A stretch of 64,000 bases of DNA from NCBI RefSeq assembly GCF_030936135.1, contig NC_082598.1:27336687-27400686 (forward strand), given 5' to 3'. The position numbers and the translations under genes are program-made. Positions 43,301 to 64,000 of the stretch are shown here, in pieces; positions within the stretch are counted from its first letter, which is position 1; each line of letters opens with the position of its first letter. The stretch is from Gavia stellata. Its lineage: Eukaryota; Chordata; Aves; Gaviiformes; Gaviidae. The notes under the pieces were generated by a model that was given only the letters and a program-made list of their open reading frames with translations, did not search any database and was not told where the DNA came from.

Positions 43301-44736
43301 GTAATAATTTTTCTCCAGTGGTGATCTGCCAAAGAGCGATGCTAGGCTATGGGCAAAAAGATCCTAGAGGACTGGAGGGCTTCTACAGCAATGGGGCACA
43401 GTCCTGAAAACAGGAAGATCTTATTTTCTGTGTCTGAAAGCTGCAGGAGGATATATTTTGTGTAATATTTGTTAAAAAAAAGTCATTGCCTTTACATCTG
43501 CTGAGAAAACACTCTTCTTCCTGGTAGTCTCTTTGTGAGCCATGCAAATGGTGCTTTGCAGAGCTAGAGGCAGAGATGTACAGTGGTAACTATTTTTAGA
43601 CTGCAAACTCTCATGGATTTTAAAAGGGCTTTTGCATATGGAAAGTAAAAAAAAAAAAGAAATGCAAAGTATTTCAGGAAAAGGATAAAATAATTCACAG
43701 ATGGTTACAGAGCAGAAGGGAGGGCTTGGTGCTTTTACCTCCTGTTGACAGGGTTGCTAGTGGGAGCCTCAGCGCCCACAGGGAGGGCACAGTGCACACC
43801 TCCCACCGCCCCGCGGGGTCCCCCGTGAGCCTCACCGAGCGACTCTGGCCCAGCTCCCTCAAGGATGAGTGGGAAAACCACTATGTCAAAAACCACGCTC
43901 TTTCAGCAGCTTGATGGGACAGTATGGCAGCCTCCACACTCATATAGCTGCCTCCACCATTGCTTCTCCGCTGCACTAATCACCTTGCCTGGCCTGATGC
44001 CCAGCATGAGATGTATGAACGAGTAGGGAAGGAAGTTTGTGCTCCAAGATGACTCCAATGTGATAAGATGGTGGCAAACAACACTGAAGCCCTCTGCAGA
44101 GGGCTTTCTGGCTCCTTCCCAAGGCACGCAATGTCTTGATGGGCAAAAAAAAATGCTCAACGAATGAGCGTTCCGCCTGTTTACATACAGAGTTGGGCGT
44201 TTCAAATCACAGAAAAAATTCTGCCAGCTTCTTTGGTAGCAGAAGCTCACCGGAGCAAAATCAGCACTGGAGACAAAAATAATTAGACATCGCCTTTAGC
44301 TGATTTTTGATTAACATTGCTCAATGGTGGCTGTGGGACTGCCTGGGGAGCTCAGATCTCTGTCCCACCACAAAGCAGAATCCGAGGACACCTTCTGTGG
44401 CTCTTAACGCTTCCCCACACACCTGGGTCACTTTAGACCTATCTGTATATGTCACCCAGACCACAGCAGATGCATTTGATGACAATTTTATGTTGGCTGA
44501 TGAAGTCATACGTCCTTGCACATTTGTTTTATGTTTGTCTGCTTCCTTTCATACACTCTTAACAAGGTGTTTCATTACTCCTGGGGGGTGGAAAATGACT
44601 ACGCTTATGTATGTTTATCTCTCTTTAAAAGGGAGTTGAAGGGTGACTGTGATGACCCAGGTAAATACTGGCTGCTTAGCCCAGCATTAATCCTAGCAAA
44701 ATACAGCCAAATGCAACGGGATTCAATTGACTAAAA

Positions 44737-44788
44737 TTAGTTCAAGAACTAAAAGTTAGTTCAAGAACTTTAGTTCAAGAACTAAAGA
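44737..44788. repeat. Triplicated short palindrome (AGTTCAAGAACT)
   Basis: Three copies of AGTTCAAGAACT within about 52 bp, separated by A/T-rich spacers. Each is an inverted repeat with 5-bp arms around AA. Confidence 0.9.
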
Positions 44789-45885
44789 ATATGAATATAA
44801 TTAATGCCAGTCAAAATGGTCTTATGGAAAGTGGATCTTGTCAAACTAACCAGACTGTCATTCTTTGATGAGATTATAGGTTCGCTTGAAAAAGTTGAAG
44901 AGATGTAATATACCTAGACTCCTGAAGGACATTTAACTTACTACCATGAGTTAGCTGATTGCAAAAGCAGCAACCTACAACATCAGTAGACTAGAGCATA
45001 CACGGATTAAGAACCTGCTACTGACATCTCAAGTATTTGTCATTGGGGGAATCATCATGAATAGATGTGTTACTAGCAAGGCTCAACAGGGCCTGACAGC
45101 AGCCTCAATACCATTCAACATTTCTAACCAGGATCACACAGTTAATTTGAAAACAATCAAAAAAATCCCGTCTGATACAGAAACTGGTGAACCAGCAAAC
45201 AGTGGGCAAACAGGGCAGCCAAAGCAATCCGGATCACTTAGTGAACGAACACAGCCAAATACAAAGTACGCACGTCTAGGAAGAAATGTGCGCAGAACAA
45301 GAAGCCCAGCGGTATGACCGATGGCCAAATGACCAGGGCAACTACGAGTGGGAACAAAGAGACTATTCACCTTCACTCAGGCAGATAGGAACATATTGCA
45401 TGTATTTCCAGTGCCCAAATTTTAAAGAAATGAGCAGAATGGGAGAAAAGTACTGCAAAGAAGGGTTCAACTCATTTGAGGAGTTTTAAACAGCTCTGTT
45501 TGCTTAGTTTATCTAAGATGGATATTAAGTCAGCTTTCAATCCTGAAGTAGCTTCAACGAGAAAAAACACCAAGTCCTACACAGAACTTCATTTAGCAGA
45601 GCACACCATAGAAGTCAATGGCTAGAAGCTGATTTCAGATAGTCAGGCAGGGAATAAGGCACACATTTTCACCAGTGTAACTAACCACTGGAGCTGAGTG
45701 TCAGGGTAAGAGGTAGAGCCACTGCTCACCAGAGTCTCCAACTCAGGGCTGGAGGCCTTCTGAGATATTACTAGAGTCAAATGTAAGCTATGCTTCAGTC
45801 AAAGTCAAAAAGATTATTGGGTTCAGTATAGGTGACTGAATGAAAGCTGTAGGTCAGGTTACAGACCCTAATGATCACTTTTGAT
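44775..45885 (+). mobile_element. Decayed CR1/L3-like LINE fragment, 3' half of ORF2 and tail
   Basis: Segments in order resemble the CR1/L3 family: AATTAATGCCAGTCAAAATGG with CTTATGGAAAGTGGATCTTG, a TTTGATGAGATTATAGGTT block and a GATGTAATATACCTAGACT block. These are followed by an ATTCAACATTTCTAACCAGGA region, ATTGCATGTATTTCCAGTGC, TCAATGGCTAGAAGCTGA and a final TAATGATCACTTTTGATCTTA tail. The order is collinear over about 1.1 kb. Many indels and stops show that it is an ancient, non-coding remnant. The boundaries are approximate. Confidence 0.65.
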
Positions 45886-47227
45886 CTTACACACCTGAAG
45901 CTAGGACTCAACAGGAGTTGAAGTCCACATGATTCCCTTTGTCACAGTGTGTTTCCACATGGTGTATGAACCACTACTGAATCCAGCGAGAGTGCACAAG
46001 TTATGGTGTCTCCAGATTTTGGGAGGGGTGGGGGAAGTATTCTAAATTTTGGGTTTTCTCTGCACTGAACAATGTTGCTTATGGGATTTGCTGGTACCCC
46101 TAGGGACCAATGCACCAAAGAAAAACACAGTGTAATACAAATAATGCATAATACATCACTGATAGCTGGGGAGAATTATGAAGACTGCTGCTTGCTTTTT
46201 GCTCAGATTTTGCAACTGCACCTACGTATTGGGGCAGCAGCTGGTTACGGCCTTCTTCCTTTCTGCATAGTTAGCAGTTTTGAAGCATTTTCTCTCTTGC
46301 AGTCCATGCTATATTATCTGTGCTTGTCTGCCATTTAGGGATTAGTTCAATTAACTGTGCATGGATCTACCCTAAGCACCTTAAACTTCAGCTAGCAAAG
46401 GTGCAGCTCCTGAGCGCTTATACATGTCAGAAGTGTGTTGTATACTTACTTTCTTAGCTAAATTCCAATTTGCTTTTAGTATTATTATTTGAGATGCATT
46501 TTTGTCTGTGTTTAAAGTTTAGAGGATATGGGTCCAAGATATTTGTTCTGATCCGATACCACTCTTCAAGTATCTTGGCGCACCTTAACAGTGAGAAATC
46601 CCAAGTTTAAATGGGCAAGAGAAATTTTTCACAAAGTGGGTTTCTGTTAGATTGGGTTTTTCTGTTTGCTTTCTCTTTCCCAGTGGCTGCTAGGTATTGC
46701 TGAAGAAGTTGTTGTCAAGCTTTTTTTTCAGGTTTTATTTGAAGATGAATGGGAGGAGATGTATTTATGCTTCTCACTGAGCTAACAGCAATCTAAGAGA
46801 TACTGTTCAAGGTAAAAACCAAATCTATTTCAGTTAAAAGTATGGATGTAACTTTGCATAGTTTCTTTAACTAACCAAAAAGGAGCCCCAGAAGGGAATT
46901 AGGTTTATAAGCTGTAATGTCACTTAAAGAACAAGACAGATAATTAGGTATAAAAGCATATGTTTGGAATTACTGTGACAAACCACCTGATGTTTGGAAT
47001 TTGGGATTACAAACATAACCCATCCTGAACACAGCTCACTAGTCTAGGACTCAAGATTCATATGGATAAGTATCGGCAGATAATTTTCCAGTGGGCACAG
47101 CTACAGGAATTTTGGCTGGAGACAAATTCCAGTGTTTGATTACTATGATCGCAACCTTAAAAAAAATGACTAGAACTTAAAGCAAACCATTACCCAAACT
47201 ATTTTTATCACTGACAGCAGGGGATTA

Positions 47228-56345
<9,118 letters not shown>

Positions 56346-56529
56346 TTAGGGTAATCTCTGCTAATGGCAGCGGGGCGGGGAGGCGGGCCCTGGCGGGGCC
56401 GCCGCCGCCGCCGGCACCCCCCCGCGGGGGCAGGTGAGCCGCCGGGCGCCGCCGCGGGGGACGAGCGGCCGCGGACCAGCGCCCTCCCTCCGGCCGGCGC
56501 GGCACGGCCCGCCGGGGCCGCGGCTGCTG

Positions 56530-56550
56530 CCCCGCCCCGCCCCGCCCCGC
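56530..56550. promoter_or_regulatory. Tandem GC boxes (Sp/KLF-type)
   Basis: Four consecutive CCCCG-type units give overlapping Sp1-like GC boxes and, on the minus strand, four G-tracts able to form a G-quadruplex. They lie about 370-390 bp upstream of the BEND4 start codon, a typical position for a TATA-less CpG-island promoter. Confidence 0.6.
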
Positions 56551-56788
56551 GCTGCGCGGAGCGCGGCGCCGCGGCGAAAACTTTGTGGCCCCTCCGCCGG
56601 GCGCGGAGCCCCGCCGCGGGTGCCCCGTCGGCCGCCCGGCCCTCCTCCCCTCTCCCCGCACGGAGCGAGCCGCGGGCCTGCCTCCCCGGTTATTAGGGTT
56701 GGAGTAAATAATACCGTAAATAAAAGTATTTGGGAGTCCAGGACCTGTCAGAGTTGATTAGGGCACAGAGGACATTTTCTTTCTCATT

Positions 56789-56800
56789 ATGCAAATGCAT
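56789..56800. promoter_or_regulatory. POU octamer within a palindromic dimer-like site
   Basis: ATGCAAATGCAT contains the octamer ATGCAAAT and differs at one base from the ATGCATATGCAT palindrome bound by POU-factor dimers. It lies about 630 bp upstream of the BEND4 start codon, just outside the CpG island. Confidence 0.45.
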
Positions 56801-56906
56801 TTCATGGCGAAATAAAAGAGGTTTCGCTGTAGCTCATGCATGTCAGATTTCCAGGAATCCGGGAGATTAATCACATTTAACATTATTTGCAACGTGTGTC
56901 GTGTCG

Positions 56907-56929
56907 CCCCCCCCCCCCCCCCCCCCCCC
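56907..56929. repeat. Uninterrupted 23-base C homopolymer
   Basis: Twenty-three C in a row, about 745 bp upstream of the BEND4 start codon. The minus strand is poly-G. The length in the assembly may be unreliable. Confidence 0.95.
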
Positions 56930-59900
56930 GGTTTTGCAAACTGCTTAAATGAGGCGGACACGTGGGGCGAAGCCTCGTCCCTCTCCCCTCGCCTCCCTCT
57001 CCCCTCCGCCTCCTGCCCGGACCCTTTCAGGGACAGTGAAATAATGAAACGCTGCTGAAAGACAGGAAGAGAATGAGATGCCATCGAGAGACGGTTCTGA
57101 GAAATGGTGGAGATCTGCGTGAGATGGGAGACAGCTGAAACTGAATGATACGCTGAAGAAAAATAAACGATAACAAACCGCTCGCTTGTTCTCCCCATTC
57201 TTTTCTGAGAGGCAATTTTATATTTTGCATTAACATTTCCCTTCTTCTGTCCCACTTCTCTCCTGCTTCTGCTGCTATAATTTATCAGGATTACAATAAG
57301 CCCTCTGGCTTCTGGAAGTAAAATTACAGAACACCTTAGTTATATTTAAGCGGTGGCGGTGGGAAATCATTTCTCTGTCATCACGTGGAGTTTCGGCTAC
57401 TTATTGTGGTCATCGCTCTCCCATTTCAGCTTTATTTATTTAGTCAGAGTTGGGCTTGCTGGAAATGAAAAGTGACCCTTCTCTAGTGATGTAATTAACT
57501 CCTGTGGTCTTCGGCCCCTCTCCTGCAGAGAAGTCAGGCTAACTTCTACAAGCCAGGCATTTCTTTCATGCAGGGTGTACAAGGAGCTGGGCTGTTTCTG
57601 ATTTTGATTTTTTTGACAAGTAGAATAAATCGATTCCTTGTCGCAGCCAAAAGCCTCTAAGTAAAGGCTAGTGTAATAGAAATCACTGTTTTACTTAAGC
57701 AAAATCAATCATAAGTCTTTTTGTTTTCTGACTGACTCTTTGATCGCCTGTTCTTTAAAAAAAAAATTGTACTGTAATGCAAAAGAGAGACTGGAAATAA
57801 GTGTGAGGGAAACTCTGCTTCCACTCAGAAGTGAGATGTTTCCTCCATCTGACTGGCCTCTGCCACAGCTGTGGCCAGCAACTGACTGAGGTCAGTATAG
57901 TAATAAAATTGTATAAACTTAATATTAGGCTCTTAATAGCTAGGCTCAAATAAACAGCCAAAAATTACCTGCTCCGGTGTCAGCTACATTCCTAGGACAT
58001 CACTGCTCTTCGATGTTGATGCCTACCCCTCTGCTCCCGGTGGAGGAAACAACCCTTGCCTACCACGAGCCTTGTACAAACAGAGAAAACCGGGGTTGGC
58101 ATGTCATGTACTCCAAGCTGCCTCCTTTATCTGGGGTCCCTGCAGCTCATCAGGCAGATGCTGGGTCTCTATGGACATAAAGAGAGAAGCAGATCTGGGG
58201 TTAATGGGGTCCAAAGCCACTGAAATGAGGCGGGGACCTCAGCCAGGAGGAAAATGGCGTACATACTTTATCCACTGAATTTCTTTCTGCTGAGGTTTTT
58301 GACAGTGCCTTTTGACTGGACTACCAAAATGCCCCTTGAGTTGCCTTCAGGAAGTCTTGGCTTTTCCTCTCCTCTGCTCTCCATGAGTCTTCCAGGTATG
58401 TGGACCTAAAAAACGTGCTGGTTTTTTTCCCCCCCTTTCCTTCTATGAGTCTTTCCCTGAGTTTCAGACAAGGGACACTGGTGCCGTGGCCCAAAGGCTG
58501 TGTGTTGTGCCTAAACTGAGGGGCTCCTGCAACCCAGCCCTGTGGAGCAAAAGTGTTTAACCCCGGTGGTCAAGCCTTTGGCCTTGCAGGATGCCCCCAT
58601 TTAGGGGAACACCATTGTACTCATAAGCTCTGTACAGGTATGAAGTCCTTGCAAGTGAACTGACGTGACTTTGCAGCTGAGGAGCGTGGCCCTAGACCGG
58701 CAAAGAGGCAGGCTGGGTGACGTGACGGTCTCAAAGTACGGGGAGATGCCACTGTACCTGTTGCGAGCGGTTGTGGGCTGCCCCCTTCCACAGCCGCTCC
58801 CTGTGGCACATCCTACAGCACCCGAGCGGTCTCATGAGCATGTAGTCATTAAATTATTATTAACCAAGCATTTATCTCTGTATTACAGTCCCATTTTGGT
58901 TGCTCACTGGATTAAAACAGTTAACACGTAGCCCTTGCCTTGATCAAGTGAAAAAAAGAAGAAAGCCTTAGCTGATACCAGCAGCTCATTTCAAGAAAGC
59001 TAAACACCTTCATTTCCCTTAGACTGTGCCACCACTTGGGATTTGACCCTGAAGCGAAGGTTGCATCTTTCCCTACCTGTTTACCGATGCAAGTTCCACT
59101 GTTTTACTGACGCTAAGGGCTGGAGATCTGTAACAGGATTATTTCAGAGCACCCTGAGCGGAAAAAGGATGGGAAGTAACTGACCCTCGGAAAAAAACCT
59201 AATCAAAACAAAGACAAAGGGCACAACGAAAAATAAGAAACCCAACGTTGCTGCAGTGTATACTCCTCCGCTCCTAGAAATCACCACAAAGAGAATATTT
59301 GTCAGTATATAGAAAAATACCCAATCTAGACACGGGCTATCAATCACTGAGCGTGCCTGTGTTGAAGGTACCGTGAGGTACTCAAAGAATAAAAGTGTGA
59401 TTCATCTCTATCTTCCGAGCAGGGGCTAAATCTTGCTCCACTTATTCATGGGAGCAGTGCTCCTGCGATAACTAAAGCATGCAGGATTTGACCATGAACT
59501 GCCAATATTGCTCTGCACATTTGGAGTGCATGATGAGAGCTAAGATTGGCAACTCTCCCCTGTAATCTAAACCACTCTGCAAGCAGGCTAGCCATAATTT
59601 GCTGCCCTAAACATTTAACCCCAGCTAGTTAATTTAAGCTTAGCTCAGTTGCTCATGTTTATGGATAAAGAAACAAAAGGGAGAGCATCAAAAGGAAAAG
59701 ATGACTGTGGAATTCAATATTTCAGCAGCTGTTGATAGGTAAATGTTATTGAAGTGTGGCATTCAAAACCAAAGGCCTGCATTTATGATAATGAGCCTAA
59801 CAAGGAAATGAGATTGACACAGCAATTCTCTGTTTTTGTTGTCCCCTGAGGTTAGAGATTATGCAGCGCATGGTGCTGTTTTTAGCCTCTTTGGTGATTC

Positions 59901-62900
59901 CAACTGTGAGAGACAACGCTGTGCATATTTGTCAAGGTTGCACTTTAATCAGGTGACTCAGGAGCTTTTTGAGGGAGAACATGAACTGCCGGTCTCACCT
60001 AAACCTTAATCCACATCCTATGTCAGAGATCCATCAGCCCAGCGACGCAGCTTTTAGTCCCTGCTTCTCCCTTACGCTTACCCAGTGCTCTGTGAAAACG
60101 CTTTGAAATAATTGAAATGTATCTATCACGGTTACATTGTATTTTGAGAATTACTGGAATGTTTCTCAGTGACATTAATTGGTTTTAAAATATTTTTGTC
60201 TTTCTAATTAGTGCAAGATTGATGAGCAGTGGAAAGGGCATTTATACAGAGGCAGACACACATTTCTGTGCTACATTTGTGTCTTAATAAAATGGTAGCT
60301 AACTGGATTCTTGTGCTGAGTAAACACTGGCAAGAAAGAAAATATCCTATAACTTTAGGAGGAGGAAATATCCTATGTTTTAAATGGGATCACAGTGTGT
60401 AAAATAAAAAAAAGAACTGGTCTCCCTGAGGGCTGGAAAATGGATAAATGAATTATTTAAATATAGTTAAAGGACACACAGGAAAAAGTAATGGCTTTGA
60501 TATCCAATGTAGGGAAAATTATTAATATTTTAAGGAATCGATTGTGGACACATGGAAAAGCTCGTTTTAATTAAAGATAGCTTACATAAAGCAGTTTTAA
60601 GAAGGGAGAAATAGTATAGGGTACTTGTTGCTGAGAATTTTTTAGAAATATGTCATGGATGAAACAGATGATATAACGTATTCCAAACTTCCGTCTGCCC
60701 TAAGAAAGCTTCACTGTCTGTATTGGAGTGATTTGGAACAGCTTCACCTCCCTGGAACATTAGCTCTTGCCCTAGCCCTTCCCCAAGCTTGGTGCTCTCG
60801 TCTTGGCCAGCACCGTATAATGTAGAGTTGCTCTATAATGTTTAATTGCTCTTTGCAATGTTTAGACCTCATCTTGTGGCACTTAGCATTTTAAGAGCAG
60901 CACCTCAGAAGGTCTGCTGGCTGCGTGCTGAAAGGGAGGGCTGATGCTCCACAGGCTGGGATCCAGCTGCTTTGCCAAACCTGTGCGACTCTCACCGCTT
61001 CTGCTATTTCTTGCCCTTCATATACTTTCCAACCTGTTACCCAGGCTTGCAAAAAAGTGGTCCTTGCAGGGCAGGAGAAGTCATACTGAGCTAGAACTCA
61101 ATTAGAGTAGAAAACGTTGTTTCCTGAAGTAGAGACGTTATTAGTATTTTGCATTGAAGTGTTACGTTCGGGCCCAGCACCTATACAGCTTGGCGGCTGT
61201 TCAGAAATACTGTCAAATTTTGTCAAGCAAGCTGTGCGTATCAGGTGCAGTTAAAACACAGATGGGATGGACAGGAGAAAACAGCTGGAAGCAGAATCTT
61301 CCTTAAACTCATCTAGATGGGGAACCTGACTGCGGTTCAAACACAACAGGAGATACATGACCAGTCATGCGGCGTCTACCAAGCGAAGAGTCATCTAGGC
61401 TTAATTTGATGAAAAACACAGGCCTGACAGATGCCTGGAGATACCACCAGTGCTGGAAGCATGGGAATGACACCTGATTCTTTGCTGAAGACAGCCTTCA
61501 CCCCAGATTAGATCCTTTTCCTGGCTTTGAAGAGGGCCTGTTAGGAATTGAAGGGTGTAAAATCTTCCCTGCGTTTGCCTTCATCACTCTTCCATTCTCA
61601 GGCAGCCCCAAACCTTACATTAAATCATGACAACTTAACAGCTCATTCTTGAATGCAGAGTTCAAGGACTTCCTCTACATTAATAATCTTGTAGAAGTAA
61701 CACTGGTAATCCTGTGGGAGATCCCAAAAAGCTGTCCTTGGGGGCAAAATCATTACTTACAGTCCAGAAAAGAGGAAAGCAATGGGCAAAGCCTGGAATC
61801 TCCTGAGACCTTGATTGCACACTGGGTAGTGCAGCACAAAATGACTCAGTCGGGAGAGGTGCTAAAACCTTAGGAACACAAACCGGACTGAATGCCACAT
61901 TAAAAGAAATGCAAAAAAAAAAAAAGACAACAGTATGTAAAGGCAAAATTGTGTGGGAGCAGGGCCAGCAGACTGCTGTGGTTTCAAGTGTGAAGAAATT
62001 CCATCACCCTGCAAGTATTTGTGCCTGGGAACGTGTCCATCACAAGCTGCATCTGCTTAGGAAAAAAAAAAAAGGTGAAACCGTGTTTGCTCAATGGTAA
62101 ATGTACAGATGTTGTGTTTGCAGAGGCTGAAATTCACCTGATGCACCACCCGCCTCTGGCCCTCCACACACAGATGAGTTGCACCCAAAAGACATCCAGA
62201 AGTGATCTCAGAACACTTCAAATAAGCGACATTCTATAAAAATGTATGCTTTTACTTGTTTAAATGCAAAGGATCTGAAAGAAAATTGATGGTTTGTGTG
62301 TGGTTGTCTCAAATAATTATATGATAATACCCCGAGCATCTATCAGCTTTACTTTTGTGATTACTGTATTATGAGAATCTCTTCACGTCCTGGCCATTAT
62401 TCAGCATCCTTGTTATTATATTCTTGTTTCTTTGCTATGTGACAATGGGTTTATGTCCTAAAACAGGAGAGAGACTTGCCCATCAATGTCAACAGAGAGG
62501 TGAGAGTTAACGTTAGCTAATGCTCTGTCCCTGAATCTCTTAATTTATAATTGAGGAAATCTTATATCATCTACCATCCTTGGAAATACGTACTAGTTTT
62601 GGTGCTGATTCTGCCACCCTTAGTTAGAGTAAAGGAGATCAGAATTTAGGTAATTTACATTATTTTGATCTGGACTAACATTTAAAAATTTATGACAATC
62701 TTCTTCCCAGCTGGTAGGAAAGTGGCTTTTCAAGGAAGACAGTATTTCTTGCTCTCTCTCCACAAACAACCATTTCACTTACGTAGGATTTAACTTGTTA
62801 AGAAAAAAAGTGTTGTGGGGTTTTTTTTGTTGTTGTTTGGTTTGGGTTTTTTTTGTCTCTGTAATTCTTGAACACCTTGTATATTTAATACTATGGTTAT

Positions 62901-64000
62901 TGTCATTTTCTTTTGCTGGGATAAAAATCCTTTCTGATCAGCTCTATTAATGATGGTGGAAACCATGCTTTCCAAAGAAAGGGTGTTTTCAGACCATATA
63001 CATGTATGAAAGAAAGAGACTGTGGCTCCTGGAAAACCCAAGTACCAAGAAAGATAGCTGTCCAGCTTTGAAAGAAAATACACTGCTCAAATACATATGG
63101 CCAAAACATGAGCACAGACATAGCCTTTCTTTCTTTACACTGTCTTGCAGACACACACACATCCAGAAAACTGTAAAACTAAATATTAAGATCTGACACT
63201 TGCACAGTTAAGATTTTACATGTTCACTTACACAGGCATCTGATAAAAAATGCAAATGAAGCTGGCTTCGCTGGGATGCTGACCTGAGATCAAGCTTTCT
63301 GAAGACAGGCTATTTCCACCTTCCTCAGAAGAAAGAAAAAAAGAGTCGGGAGTTTTTATTCACCTGGATGAAACAAAAAAATGTGTAGAACTATTTATGA
63401 ATATGTATGAATAAATATTTAATTATACATATGCTGAACGGTTTAACTGTTGTTCAGCAAATACGTAATTTGTTAATTTTGCCTGCTTCCACTGAATAAT
63501 TTATTCATCAGATCAGCTTTTTTAATATTCACTAGATGATTGGCTGATCAAATCCTGTTAGCTGAATATGTTATTTGATTTTTTTGCCCTTTTCAAAAAT
63601 CGCTTGGTCTATTGGAAGAACATTGCTGTGATTTATTAGTGGTATATTCCATCCGGTCCATGGTGACATTCTTCAAGAGTAACCTCCGAAGACAGTAGAT
63701 TTCTTGCTCCTGTCATCTGATATTAACCTTTTGTAATCCTGACACATATTAGATGTCTTTGACCAGGGAAATAAAACCCCATGTCTGACAGCACCCTTTT
63801 TTGTCACACATTCATGACAACACATGTATGATGTGTTTTATTTTTCATTTGATGACTGATTATTGAATTATTTAGATTAGCTACATCAATCAATCCTATA
63901 TTCTGGTTCATCCAAGTGTCTTCCGTGCAGTTTGTTCAGTAATATATCTCTGCAAAGGATTTCTTCTAACCCCTAAAATTGCCACGTAGCTTTGGAGATA
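56930..64000. other. 5' flank of BEND4, no gene seen
   Basis: About 7 kb of mostly AT-rich sequence without a recognisable coding exon, RNA gene or mobile element. Blocks at 57290-57500, 59640-60000 and 63380-63900 are rich in homeodomain-like TAAT, E-box and palindromic motifs and look like candidate conserved noncoding elements. A-rich runs occur at about 61912-61925 and 62060-62071. Confidence 0.6.

Overview
This is vertebrate nuclear DNA, almost certainly from a bird and probably from Neoaves. It is AT-rich, intron-dominated sequence with a single CpG island. It carries two avian-type endogenous retrovirus LTRs and two decayed CR1/L3-like LINE fragments. Nothing prokaryotic is present. 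Only two protein-coding genes can be supported, and they lie tail to tail, in the order and orientation known for human 4p13 (SLC30A9 then BEND4).

Region 1 (1 to about 15,000, + strand) is the 3' end of SLC30A9, the zinc transporter 9 gene. Its last three coding exons are at 4690-4819, 7223-7336 and 8861-8905, with introns between them and a long AT-rich 3' untranslated region after the stop codon. Upstream exons lie outside the window. Region 2 (about 15,000 to 22,880) is the gap between the two gene ends. It holds a 1.1 kb LTR on the minus strand (17,817-18,919).

Region 3 (about 22,880 to 56,300, minus strand) is a complete BEND4 gene. It has five coding exons (56162-55790, 47799-47233, 34806-34715, 30173-29933 and 26695-26478), all joined by GT-AG introns in compatible phases, giving a predicted 496-residue protein. 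The 3' UTR probably ends near a canonical polyadenylation signal at 22,901. Intron 3 contains a roughly 0.5 kb LTR in the opposite orientation. Intron 2 contains two old CR1/L3-like LINE remnants in opposite orientations, a 45-bp minisatellite and other small repeats. Exon 1 sits in a dense CpG island (about 55,250-56,690) with GC boxes and an exact PBX-MEIS-type decamer near the start codon.

Region 4 (about 56,700 to 64,000) is the 5' flank of BEND4. No gene is visible. It contains a 23-base C run, a POU-dimer-like palindrome and several AT-rich stretches that look like candidate conserved enhancers.

The two genes are not known to work together. SLC30A9 handles mitochondrial zinc, whereas BEND4 is a nuclear BEN-domain protein. 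I found no undescribed multi-gene system. The points worth a second look are regulatory motifs, repeat architecture and splice-site features.
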